64,000 nt of DNA, taken from Candidula unifasciata (Eukaryota; Mollusca; Gastropoda; Stylommatophora; Geomitridae). The notes under the pieces were generated by a model that had not been told where the DNA came from, searched no databases, and worked only from the letters and a program-made list of their open reading frames with translations. Where the stretch lies: positions 139,001 through 203,000 of the forward strand of contig CAJHNH020000834.1 of assembly GCA_905116865.2 (NCBI GenBank), in the 5' to 3' direction. Below, piece after piece: positions 1 to 13,200 of the stretch (position 1 is its first letter; each line of letters starts with the position of its first letter). A program made the position numbers and the translations under genes.

Positions 1-194
1 TGTTTTTTTTTTTTTCCCGATGTGGTTATTAGAAGAGTGTTATGTCTTTTAATATGGCTGAAATGGCCATCTTATCTTTTATTTATTTCAGGAACTTTCT
101 GACTGTAGATAATGTTTAACAATTCTAATTTTTAATCTGTTGATCTCTATAAATAGAGAACTCTCTTCTTAAGCATATTGGGCATATATTGCGA

Positions 195-312
195 CCTGCA
201 TGTTATAGATCAATGGGCACTCATGAGTGATGTCGTCAACATCGCTAGCCGCCTTTACTTCCCAGGGCTTTAAATGGTACCCATTTTCGGCTGGTCGACA
301 TGGGAGCCAATG
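195..312 (-). mobile_element. S1 SINE body fragment
   Basis: Antisense body: GAGTGATGTCGTCAACATCG, CCTTTACTTCCCAGGGC and GTCGACATGGGAGCCAA match the S1 body. Head and tail missing. Confidence 0.6.
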
Positions 313-420
313 TTATGTTTATTGTGATGTTCATTCTTGGCAACTTATTATGTAATTCATTACATAATGTATCAGCAAGAGAAGATGGGAGTGAAAAAGC
401 CAGTGACAACCAGACAGGGA

Positions 421-1030
421 ATCTGCTCATGTATTTATGTGAACATTTAGTGCTGTCTAGGGAAGGGGAAAATGGGGGTGGGGGGGGGGGGGGTCTGCTC
501 GTGTTTTTATGTTAGCATTTTATATTAGGCAAGGTCTGATTATGTGTTTAAATGAACATTTAGTGCTGTGGAAGGGGAGTTGGGGGAGGGATCTGCTTGT
601 GTGCTTATGTGAACAGTAAGTGCTGTCTGGGGGAATTTGCTTGTGTGCTTTTGTTGAACAGAACTGCTGTCTGGGGGAATTTGCTTGTGTGCTTTTGTTG
701 AACAGTAAGTGCTGTCTGGGGGATTTGCTTATGTGCTTTTATTGAACAGATAGTGCTGTCTGGGGGATCTGCTTGTGTGTTTATGTGAACAGTTAGTACT
801 GTCTCGGGGATCTGCTTTTGTGTTGATGTCAACAGTGAGTGCTCTTTGGGGGATCTACTTTTCTATTTATGTCAACAGTAAGGGCTGTCTGTGGGATCTG
901 CTTGTGTGTTTGTGTGTGAACATTAAGTGCTGTGTAGGAGATTTGCTTATGTGTTTATGTCAACAGTAATGGCTGTCTCTGGAAATCTGCTTGTGTGGTT
1001 ATGTGAACAGTTAGTGCTGTCTGAGGGGTC
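421..1030 (+). repeat. Minisatellite, about 44-60 bp units
   Basis: Diverged units around GTGCTGTCTGGGGGATCTGC and TTATGTGAACAGTTA, roughly twelve copies, with a G14 run inside. In the NUF2 intron upstream of the first exon seen. Confidence 0.85.
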
Positions 1031-1144
1031 TGTGAGTGTGTGTGGCCCTAGAAAGAAAAAAAAAATATGTATGTGAACCCATTATCTCCTTATACACGTC
1101 CCATTAGCCTTTACTTTCCCTCATGCCTGTGACTGAAATCACAG

Positions 1145-1283
1145 TGGCCACTTTGTTTCATTTGATCTAAAGCAAACCAGAAGAAACACTTGTGAGGCTG
1201 TGTTTAACCAGAACAAGAAACTTAAAACTTACCTGGCAGGTGCTAACGAAACTCGACAACAGAGAGAAGCTGAGCTACATAAG
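1145..1283 (+). CDS. NUF2: NUF2 exon (first in window)
   Basis: Acceptor atcacag before 1145 and donor AAG|gtttgt. One base completes a split codon, then 46 codons run open, beginning GHFVSFDLKQTRRNTCEAVF. This corresponds to the helix following the CH domain in NUF2. An in-frame stop lies just upstream of the acceptor, so this is an internal exon and not the gene start. Confidence 0.82.
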
Positions 1284-4200
1284 GTTTGTAACAGCTAGCC
1301 AGTTTTGTTTTAATTTTTTTTAAATAGTTGAGTGTGTTCACATGTGAAACACTTTATCAGGTGTCAGAAGTCTGTGGCAAGCACAGGACCTTGAATGATT
1401 TTCAAAGGCATATGGAGGGAATTTAAATAAACAGTCGTCTCCAACCTTGTGAGCTGTGAGGAATGGGGGGGGGGGGGGGGGGGGGGGGGGACGAGCAGTT
1501 TTGAAATTAATTTTAGTTCTGTTTGTAATAATCCGGATCTTTAACAGTCATGAAAACAAAACAGTGTTGCCAGCTTGAGTGGGAGAGTGGTCTCTGTTGT
1601 GCCTTGTTTAACATCAGACCAAAAATAGCAGACATCAAGACAAACCAGTGTCAGCCATCACGTTGATATTTTGATTTGGACGCTAAATTACCAGTAGCTG
1701 GTGATTGTTTCTGCTGTTATTCGACGCTTTGATTTATGTCAGTGTTTTTCTTTAACAGTGCTTAGGATTTTTATTATTGGCATTTTGTCATGTTTGGGGG
1801 GTCTTGTATTTACTCGAGGGGGGGGGGGGGGGGGGGGGGGGGCAATCATCTGAAATAGGTTGGGGATCACTAGTCTATACAATGAAATAAAAGCAGATAA
1901 TATCTGCATTCTTAGAGCATGTCATGAGAGTGGCAAACTTCTTTGGTTATGTCATAAGATGGAAGGGGTCCTCCGTTGGGTTCCAGGGCCCCGCGTGGGG
2001 AAAAAAAGAAAAGACCCACTGCCTGCCAAGAAGCATGTCATAGGAGTCGACTAATTGGAGACTTCTTTCGGAGGATGTCTGCCCGAGCCGCAAGGAACAA
2101 GCAGCTGAACACAAATAAGCCAATAAAATGGATGTACACGCAAAACTCAGATCCTGGCACAACACCAAAGCCCAAATGGACAGACGAATAAGACTTTCTG
2201 TCAAAGCTTACAGCTAGTGAACAAAGAAGAAGCAGAGAAGAATGGAAAACTTTAGTATGTCCTGACAGCGAGAAAGTTGGAGGATGAAAAAGTGAAACAC
2301 CACATGGCACAGACGATAGAAAGGTGAATTTTAGAACAAAGTATGGATATTAAAGGACTAATTTACATTCTTTGGCCGTGTGATGAGGAAGAGAAAACTG
2401 GAGTACATCGTGACAGTAGAAAAGTTGGAGGGGAGACCGAGAGAACAGATGCTGGACGGTTTGACTTTATGGCATAAAAGATCATCTATGTCACAGCTGA
2501 TTGAAAGTACATGAGACAGAAGATTGTGGATAGACATGACTACCACCCCCACACGGCATGGACTTTAAGAAGAAGAAAAATCCTGTTGAGCATTTGAGGC
2601 CTTGGGGTTCTTTGCTGCTGACATCACCAACCTTCATTTATTTTGAAATTGGCCTTCTCCCTCCAGTTGTTGACTCTAAGTGTTTTTAGGTCTGCCTGTT
2701 TGTCTGTGTGTCTATATAAACAAGGGATATCCCACATGTGCTTTGTTCCCCTCTTCAGTAATGGTGGCAGTTGCAACCTGATTAAAAGGCCACCTGTTTC
2801 CCCTATAAAGTTGAATATCTACCAGAACCTCTGCACACCCACTGTTGAATTATTCTGTCAGTGTATGGATTCCTTATCTGCTCTTTTGCACTGTCCATTT
2901 CATCCCATAGAGCCTTCACCACATCTGCTTTATCATATAATAGCTCACCACCCAAAGGAGTGACGGCAGCTAATCTATCTACCGGCTCGTTACCTTGCAC
3001 GCATGAATGTTCTAGACAGAAAACCCATGATAGGTGTCAACTGATTGAGGGCCTGTGCTCCTTTGTGGGATAAAAGGCAGGTGTAGAACGAAGTTAATTG
3101 TTTGATTAAAATATGTGCCCACAGTATGTTCTCCCTTGATTATTGTGATGTTTTGTCTTCACTGAATAACAGCTGCAGGCAGAGTTTGAATCAGAGCAGC
3201 AGACATGTTTTGAACTGAATAAAGTGCAAGAGGAAGAGAGGCGAACTATAGAGGAGTACAAGTTACGACTGGCTGAGGTCGAAGCTGAGAAAGTGAGTAG
3301 AAGTTTTTGTTTGGCTCTCTTGTCTTCAGTGTTCTACTTAACCGTGATTTCTAGAAATAAGACCTACCCCACAAATACGACCCAGTTAAGATCGTCAGTT
3401 AGAATGAGAGACTTGTGTCTGAAGGGTCAGTTGGAGTATAGAAGTCACTTGTGTGCACTTGATAATGAACAGATGTGGTTCATCATATTTCAAGGTGTGT
3501 CACCCCTGTTGAAAAAAAAAATACACAGAATTTTGGTACCAGCAGAGTCTCCTCACTTTTGTGTGACGATGTTACAATATTTAAATAAATTTAGTATTTT
3601 GTACATAAAAAAAGACATCCCGGAAAGTAAGCTGTAGCGCATTTTTTAAAGCAAAAATTAATACAAGACCCGGTCTTGTTTGTGGGGGGGGATGGGGGGG
3701 GGCGGGCTGGGACAATGGAACCTCACTTAATGAGCATAATTCGTTCCAGAATCATACTCGTTAAGCAAAACACTCGTTATGGGAAACAATTTTTCTCATA
3801 TAAATTAATGTAAAATACGATAATGCGCTCCATGTCGAAAAAATACTCACAAAATGTTATGTATAACGTTTATTCAAAGAAAATTATATACATATTGTCA
3901 AGGAGAGTGAATCATCATTATCTTTTCTTCCACCGCGGAACGAACCCACCTGGAATGCAAATTCCATGTGCAGAAAAAAAAATCGAAATAATTATGATAC
4001 ATAACTAATTGTTTTTGCTGACGCTTTAAAATTTAAAAATAATGCCAAACAGCATTATCATTAAATAAATTTGCCACGCGCATAACCACTTCCTTATTAG
4101 GGTGATGCGTCTCAATGTAAGATGCAACAGTTTACCATGCTTTCAGCATTTCTCTTTTTTCGCCAGAAGATTGTTGCTTTTCTGATACCTCCTCCTCCTC

Positions 4201-7200
4201 CTCTGACAAACCTTCTTCCAAAACTTGTTGCTGTGAAACACAATGCAACTCCATAAGCTCTTTGGTGGTCAGCTCTTGGCTGTGCTCTTCCACGAGCTCT
4301 TCGATGTCACTGTTATCCACCTACAATCCCATTATAGTGGGCACAGACACAGTCTCGTTGACTACAGGTTTCACAGGTACTGTCTCGAACACCTCAAAGT
4401 CATTTTCAACAACGCTCTCCGGTCAAAGCTTCTTCCAAGCAGAAGTTAGGGTTCTCTTGGTAACCCCTTTCCCCGCCTTGTCGATCATCTTGAGGCAGGC
4501 AACGATATGGAAGTGATTTTTCCAAGACACTTTGAGAGTGAGGTTGGTCCCTTCAGTCACCTGAAAACAATGCTCGAAGAGTGCTTTAGTGTAGAGCTTC
4601 TTAAAGTTAGAAATAACTTGCTGGAGTAACGGAGTGGTGTTGGAAATGGATCTTGATGAACTTAAATTCTTTAGGGAGGTCATCTTGTAGGCCTGGAGGA
4701 TTCATGTACATATATCACAATTTAGCACAAGTTTGAGAAAATGTGTGATCACAAGCGACACTACAATGCTACTGGAACGAGTGTCTGCAGCTCATTATCA
4801 ATTTCAAACCACTGGGATACCAGCCACTTCTTTAGGTGCATGGAAAGGTGGTAATCACTTGGCGCCAGATGTGAGGGGGGGAACCAATTTCCCAGTGAAA
4901 TGTTTGCAACAATTGAACAGTTCCATCTACAATGTGAGGTTGACCATTATCCTGCAAAAGCACAATTCCAGAAGACAGCAACCCACGTCTTTTGTTTTGG
5001 ATGGCACACAGTTTTTTTTTTATCCAAAGTTTCTTGTCACAAGGTCGTAACTCAGTGAATGTGAAACTTCCGAAAATTTGACAGAAAATTGTGGAACAAT
5101 GATTTTCTTGAATTTTTTGGTTCACTTCTTTGACCAAATCATCTGTCATCACACCTGGCCAACTGCTACGATCTTCATCATGGATATTTGTTCGCCCTTC
5201 TTTAAACATTCAATACCATTTCCTAACTATACTATTAGTCATAATATTTGGCCCATAAACCTCAATGAGTTGCCTGTCTTTCTGCAACACTTGTTTTTTG
5301 CTAAGAAAAAAACGGATCACAGCTGTTTGACTTATTTATTTTTACACTCATTATAAATCACTCACACGCAGCGTCAAACAAGATTTCGACAGTGAAAAAA
5401 ATAGCACACAACCAATTGATGAACCACATAAACCTATTGCATATGCACATTTACGTTCTTCATGGGTATTTATTGCTGCAGTCAAAACATGCCTCATAGA
5501 TTGGCTGGTTTTGCACCACTTAGTGGTAAATTGATGCATGTGACAGTGTTTATCGTGTAGAATTGTCTTATATCATCATGGGTATTGTCTGTCTTCTCAA
5601 AAGGATGTGAGTGTTGGACTCTCACTGATGAAATGAAAGATTTCGGCTTCCAAACGTAAATACTTTTGACAAATTCTACGAATTAGTTGTTCACATCATT
5701 AAACTAACAAATATAGAAGAAGCAGATTTGCAGGACACCGGGTGCCTTTTCTGATGAAATATCACAAGCTAGATTGGTTCGGACATGTGGTAAGACATGA
5801 TTCAATTGCAAAACTATATTTCAAGTAGCATTCGTGGGGTAGTCAAAGAGAAGGGTGCAAAGAAGAAGCTAGAATAACATCAAAAAATGGACAGGACTTA
5901 GTTACTATAGACTTGTTCAATAAAGGTTAAAGTGATGCGAATAAGCAGCGGGGAGGTACAAATAGAGCATCATGATCTGAAGAGAATGGTGCAGGGCGGA
6001 GTGATGAAGGAATCTTGATGACGCTCAACCTATATTTATTTTTTTTTTAAATTGTGTTTATTCACCAGGAGAATTTAAAACAACAGCTGGCCACAGTGAC
6101 ACATGAGGTTGAGAAGATATCTGGCAAAATCGTGCAGTCACCTAAACGTTTCCGGAAAGACTTGGAGCGGCACAAAAATAAAGTTGAGGAGCTGAAGACC
6201 GAGCTGGCAAAGAAAGAACAGTCCCTGTCGGAGAATAGGCTACTGCTGGTGAGTTGTCTATTCATACCGCACCTAATCATTATCATGTGGCATAAACTCA
6301 TGATCTAAATCATAAGTGTTCTGAATCAGTTTTGGTGATGATGTTCTGCCTTGTCATTGACTTGTGTTATCCCTGTGAGGCTTCAGGTGCCCAGTTTTGG
6401 TTTTTTTTTAAAAGGACAGACCGTTTGCCTGATTTATAAGGGCACCATAAAAGGCAACTGATTAAGGTTTCGCTGAAATTGGATATGTTAGGCTGAAAAG
6501 GCACAGATGCTGCTTCCTCACAACACAGTATGCACAGATGCTGCTTCCTCACAACACAGTGTATGTAGATGTTGCTTCCTAGCTGTAAACCACAACACAG
6601 TGTATGAAGATTTTTTTTCCTCGCTGTAAATTACAACACAGTGTGTGTAGATGTTGCTTCCTAGCTATAAATCACAACACAGTGTCTGTAGATGTTTTTT
6701 CCTAGCTGTAAATCACAACACTATATGTGTAGGTGTTGCTTCCTAGCTATAAATCACAACACAGTGTGTGTGGATGTTGCTTCCTAGCTATAAATCACAA
6801 CACAGTGTGTAGATGTTGCTTCCTAGCTGTAAATCACAACACAATGTGTGTAGATGTTGCTTCCTAGCTGTAAACCACAACACAATGTGTGTTGATGTTG
6901 CTTCCTAGCTGTAAACCACAACACAGTGTGTGTAGATGTTGCTTCCTAGCAATAAATTACAATACAATGTGTGTTGATGTTGCTTCCTAGCTATAAATCA
7001 CAACACAGTGTGTGTAGATGTTGCTTCCTAGCTGTAAATCACAACACAGTGTGTGTAGATGTTTTTTCCTAGCTGTAAATCACAACACTATATGTGTAGG
7101 TGTTGCTTCCTAGCTATAAATCACAACACAGTGTGTGTGTATGTTGCTTCCTAGCTATAAATCACAACACAGTGTGTAGATGTTGCTTCCTAGCTGTAAA

Positions 7201-10200
7201 TCACAACACAATGTGTGTAGATGTTGCTTCCTAGCTGTAAACCACAACACAATGTGTGTTGATGTTGCTTCCTAGCTGTAAACCACAACACAGTGTGTGT
7301 AGATGTTGCTTCCTAGCAATAAATTACAATACAGTGTGTGTAGATGTTGCTTCCTAGCTATAAATCACAACACAGTGTGTGTAGATGTTGCTTCTTAGCT
7401 GTAAATCACAACACAATGTGTGTAGATGTTGCTTCCTATCTATAAACCACAACACAGTGTATGTAGATTTTGCTTCCTAGCTATAAATCACAATATAATG
7501 TGTGTAGATGTTGCTTCTTAGCTATAAATCACAACACAGTGTGTGTAGATGTTGCTTCCTAGCTATAAATCACCACACAGTGTGTGTAGATGTTGCTTCC
7601 TAACTGTAAATCACAACAATGTGTGTAGATGTTGTTTCCTAGCTATAAATCACAACACAATGTGTGTAGATGTTGCTTACTAGCTATAAATCACAACAGT
7701 GTGTGTAGATGTTGCTTCCTAGCTGTAAACCACAACACAATGTGTGTAGATGTTGCTTCCTAGCTGTAAATCACAACACAATGTGTGTAGATGTTGCTTC
7801 CTAGCTGTACCCACAACACTGTGTGTAGATGTTGCTTCCTAGCTATAAATCACAACACAGTGTGTGTAGATGTTGCGTCCTAGCTATAAATCACAACACA
7901 GTGTGTGTAAAGGTTGCTTCCTAACTGTAACCACAACACAGTGTGTGTAGATGTTGCTTCCTAGCTATAAATCACAACACGATGTGTGTAGATGTTGCTT
8001 CCTAGCTATAAATCACAACACATTGTGTGTAAATGTTGCTTCCTTGCTATAAATGCAATGTGGCTCTGCTAGGGGTTTGATTGAACTCGTCACATTGCTA
8101 TACTGACGTTCTTAGGTGCACACAGTTACTAATTTACTAAGAAACACAAGACGACGAACACTCAGTTATTGATCTTTATTGGCTGTTCCAACAACCGCAC
8201 TGCCCATCCGCTCCCTTGTGTTCTCGTGGTTGCTACGCATGGCTAATTCCTGATGACATTGCCAACTATCTCACACTGTGATTCTCTCTGCCAATACCTT
8301 TCGGAACATACATCTGGATCAGGCTCACCTATTATACCTTGTACCTGTACACAATCGAAACTTGCTGTCAGTAGACATTTATTTCTACTCTCGAACAAAT
8401 ACACATGGTCAGACGGTCTGCATTCTTCTCAGCTGTTCTCTCGCATTCGACCGCACACATCCAGGTCCAAACTTTAACTGACTTCCTATCCTCTCTTGGT
8501 TCACAACTTCCGTTCCAGTCTCACGCTTTCCCCATACCTCTGTTCACCCAACACGGGACACTCGAGACCTGCTTATCTCACTTTCCTTTTGTTTCACGGG
8601 TCCTCTGACCTTCCACCAACCAATCGGGAACTCTCTGTGATTTCCCCGGGAATTACCATTACAATAAATCACAATATGTGTAGATATAGCTGTAAATCAT
8701 AACACAATATGTGTAGGTGTTGCTTCCTAACTATAAAATCACAACATGGTGTGTGTAGATGTTGCTTCCTAGCTGTAAATCACAACACAGTGTGTATAGA
8801 TGTTGCTTTATGGCTGTAAACCACAACACTGTGTGTGTTGATGTTGCTTCCTAGCTGTAAATCACAACACATGTGTATAGATGTTGCTTTATGGCTGTAA
8901 ACCACAACACAACATGTGTAGATGTTGCTTCCTAGCTGTAAACCACAACAGTGTGCGCAGATGCTGTTTCCTATCTGTAAACCACAACACAGTGTGTGTA
9001 GATGTTACTTTCTAGCTGTAAATCACAACACAGTGTGTGCAGCTGTTGCTTCCTAGCTGTAAACCACAACACAGTATGCATTGATGTTGCTTCCTAGCTG
9101 TAAACCACAACACAGTGTGCTGACCGTTCTTTTAAGAGTGAATACACAAAAGGAAGAAGGCTTACGCTGTTGAGCAACATCTATTTTTCTGCTGGTCTGT
9201 GGCTTAGGCGTTGCGAACGCTTTTTGTAATGGTCGAGGTGCTGAGTTCGGTCCCAGCTGCGGGCGATTTGTCTTGTGTTGGTTTCGACAGTGGTACAGAA
9301 GCAGTGGCAAACTACTGAATGTAAAATTTGCCTACAAAAACCACAACAGCCAAACAAAAATGCTGAGGTTGGTTCTGCAACATCTTGTAAAGGATAGGCA
9401 ACTAATTTTAACTCTTCTGATGATCTTTCCTATTGTAATGTTGCTGTATAGATCCTCTCTTCTCAACACGTAACTTCCCCATCTGGGTTCTAGGGCCCTG
9501 TTGTGGGGAAGACAAGAATAGACCCACTGCTGCCCCCAACCCAACAAACATGCTGCAAGAGGTGTTTGACTAGAGGTCTTTGCTTCGAAGTCAAAGTGCA
9601 TCTGCCTGTAGGGCAATCAACCAAGTCTGCATGTAAATAAGCCAGATCTGTAAAAAAGATGTGTACACAGGAACAATATCAAAGCCTTTCTGCTAGAGTT
9701 TACATGCCAAGAAGAAGAATGCATCCAGTCTCCATTGTAGAGGCAGCTCAAGTTTCCATGTGGTTTCTTTCGTCTGGTGATAATTGGTGTTTTCACACAA
9801 ACTACCCAAGGAAAAGTCACTGAATGCTTTATTTACTTGATGTTTAAACAGGAACAAACTGCAAATAAGCTTACAATAGCAGAGAAAGCTGTGAAACTGA
9901 CAAAAGAAGTTGCATCCGATCGAGATAAGAAAAGGTAAGTGGGTACTACGGCCAATAATGAACTCTTAGCCTCACAAGTACATGGCATCGCATGTGAAAG
10001 CTATACAGCCATTTCTCTTGATGCAAATAGGTTGACCAAGTTTCACTGCCATAAAGCAGAGTGCTGAGAACACAAGCCTGATAGACAAGAGTTTTTGTTT
10101 TAATCATGAGCTTTCAGTTCTCTCAAACTTGTTGTCAATCTACTCATTGTTTTTGCTGCCTTACCTATCCCCATACTAAGAACAGGAGTAAGACAGGGTT

Positions 10201-13200
10201 GTGTACTATCACCACTACTATTCAATATATACATGGACAGAATAACAACAGCAGCAAACCATGTAATGATAAGCGAACTGTTAACTACACCAAGCAGTGC
10301 GACAGAGTTAGTTGAAAGAGATCATTATAATGAAAACATACACGCCGATCCTGAAGAAGTATATCCCCAACTGAACGAAATACTTTTCGCAGACGACCAA
10401 AGCATAATACATGAAAACGAAAAAGAACTTCAAATCCACGTAAATGCGCTACACACAGTCTGCAACGAATATAACATGAAGATCAGCGTCACCAAAACAG
10501 AAATTCTGAAAATAAGTAGAACACCTAATATACTAACTATTCAAGTTAACAACGAACAACTCAAACAAGTGCAGCAATTTAAATACTTGGGGAGCATCTT
10601 CACAAATGATGGAAGAATTGATAGGGAACTTGAGGCAAGATGTCAAAAGGCGAACGCAGTAACTTACCAACTCTCCCCACTGCTAAAACACCCAAGCATC
10701 ACTATGGCACTAAAACGACAACTGATAAATTGCATGTTTATACCAACCCTCTGCTACTAAAGCGAAACCTGGTCCCTAACAAGAGCTTACTTACTTACTT
10801 ACTTACTTAGTCGCTCCTCTTCTACCTTGGGGTGTAGAGGTTTGCCAGAGAGATCGCCAGACGTCTCTATCAGTAGTTTTCTTTCTGGCTTTGTTCCATT
10901 CCAGTCCTCTGTCAGTTAGGGACTGTCGGATGTTGTCTTCCCAGCGTACCCTGGGTCGTCCCGGAGGTCTGGTTCCCTGGTTCTTAGCCTCCCATGCTTG
11001 CCATGGTGGCCGATTTTCTCCCATTCTGCATACATGTCCAAACCATCGTAACTGTGACTGATCTACTCGGGTTACTAAGGGCTGGGTATCAAGATCTTGA
11101 CGTATTGTCTGATTGCGGACTTTGTCCCTTCTTGTCACTTGGACCACCTTTCTCAGGTATCTCATTTCCGAGGCCTGCAGCTGGCTTCTGTGAGCTGTTA
11201 TCATTGCCCATGACTCACACCCATAGGTCAGGACTGGTACATAGGTAGAGCGGTAAACAGCCATTTTCGTCCTCTTGCCAATTTCTCTTTTGTTAAGAAA
11301 CCCTCGGTTTATGGCCTGGAAGAGTCTCCCAGCAGCTGCTTTTCGTGTAGCCAGCTCAGTCTTAATGCCTCCATTTTGGTCTAATACAACTCCAAGGTAT
11401 CTGAACTGGTTAACCTGCTCCAACGCATACTGTCCCATCATGATCTGGTGTTTCTTCTCCTCTCTTGAGATCACCATGGTTTTAGTTTTGGAGACACTGA
11501 TGGTCATCCCTTTCTTTTCAAGCTCTTCCTTCCAGACAAGTATGTTGGACTGAAGGTGTGCCTCTGATTTAGCTATCAGGACCACATGGTCTGCAAAAGC
11601 CAGCTCTGATATACAGATTGGTCTCATCTTCCAGTACCCTACAGAGTACTTCTTTGTCTTCTCCTTACAGGTCTTGATGACATCATCCATCCCCTAACAA
11701 GAGCACATGAGAAAAAGATCACGACGTGCGAAATGAGATGCTTACGTAAGGCTGCCAATGTCACAAGGAAAGACAGAGTTCGAAACGAGAACATTGGATC
11801 AATTGTAGGAACCACACCATGCCTGCAACACATAAAGAAGCAACAAATAGAGTGGTTTGGCCACTTGATGCGAATGCAAACCAACCAACTGCCTCTACGA
11901 GCATACAACGAACAGCACTACTGCCCTAGAGCAAGAGGCAGACCGAGAGTACGATGGATAGACAATATATCAGAGATCCTGAGGCAACACAGACTAACAA
12001 CAACACGTGCAACACACCTGGCCCAGGATAGAAAACTGCGACTCCCCACTACGCTGTGAGGCAATTGTGGACAAGACAAGACAAGACCTATCCTGATGGT
12101 AATGTCTTGGTCCAGCGATAGTTTGTTATTCACTGTGGAACCCAGATAGGTAAAATGGTCAGCTGTCTCCAGCTCTTCACCATCAATGTAGACTGTAGGT
12201 CTGTCATTGACAACTTGCACCATAACCTTTGTCTTCTTTTTGCTGACTGTTAGTCAAAATTCACAGCATGCATCAGCAAATGCAGATAGTAAATATTGCA
12301 GCTCCTCCTCTGAATGGGTGGTTATTGCGGCATCATCTGCAAACAGCAGCTCTCTGATAAGTACCTTTCTTATCCTGGTTTTGGGTTTCAGGCTTCAAGC
12401 ATTGAAAAGGCTGTTGTTAGATCGAGAGTGGTGGAAAGATAAGAATATGACCAAGAACAAAATGAAAAGATAACAACATGACCAAGAACAAAATGAAAAG
12501 ATAACAACATGACCAAGTACAAAATGGACAGATAACAACAACATGACCAAGAACAAAATGGACAGATAACAACAACATGACCAAGTACAAAATGGACAGA
12601 TAACAACAAGATGACCAAGTACAAAATGGACAGATAACAACAACATGAGCAAGTACAAAATGGACAGATAACAAAAACTACACAGTACAATCGAGGGAGC
12701 CAGAAGAGTAAGAAGCAGAGCCTGTACATCCCTCGACCTTAGAGTAATACAAAATGAATTGATGAAGAAAAACGAACCCTTACAAAATGAAGTGAAGAAG
12801 AAAAATTAAGCCTTTTACCTTTGCAATCTTGCAGGAAATACCCAAGGACATGGGAATTTCCAAATAAATGCTTCAAAAAAATAACAGTTGTACACAGGTC
12901 ACAAATAATTTATTAAAAATAAAGAATGAAAAGTTTTTAAAAAAAATTTTTATTTTTGTTTTAAATATTGGAAGGAGAGTATCGGTGAATAGAGCAAAGA
13001 ATTCCATGAAATACATTCCCTTTGGCCTAACTAGAAATTGTTCTTTGGCTCATTTTGTGACATTGTGAATTTTTAATAAAGCTCCTACCTCTAGTTATAT
13101 TTTCAGTAAATATAGTCACACCCGGCTCCTCATTAAAAACACTGCGCCGGTGCAAACAGAACCAATGCCGTTAATGCTTGTCGGAGACTGACCAACCAAT

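Larger units (their letters stand above)
10015..12400 (-). mobile_element. LINE C fragment, split by a later LINE insertion
   Basis: Minus-strand RT segment with LLFADDAAITTHSEEELQYL and DHFTYLGSTVNNKLSLDQDI at 12400-12094. It continues at 10170-10015 as KAAKTMSRLTTSLRE in the same frame once the intervening 1.9 kb is ignored. Frame breaks and stops show decay. It is the oldest layer of a three-level nest. Confidence 0.8.

Noticed and set aside
12388..12729. Cys/Leu-rich membrane-like ORFs
   Set aside because: Minisatellite of about 31-34 bp; hydrophobicity is a repeat artefact.
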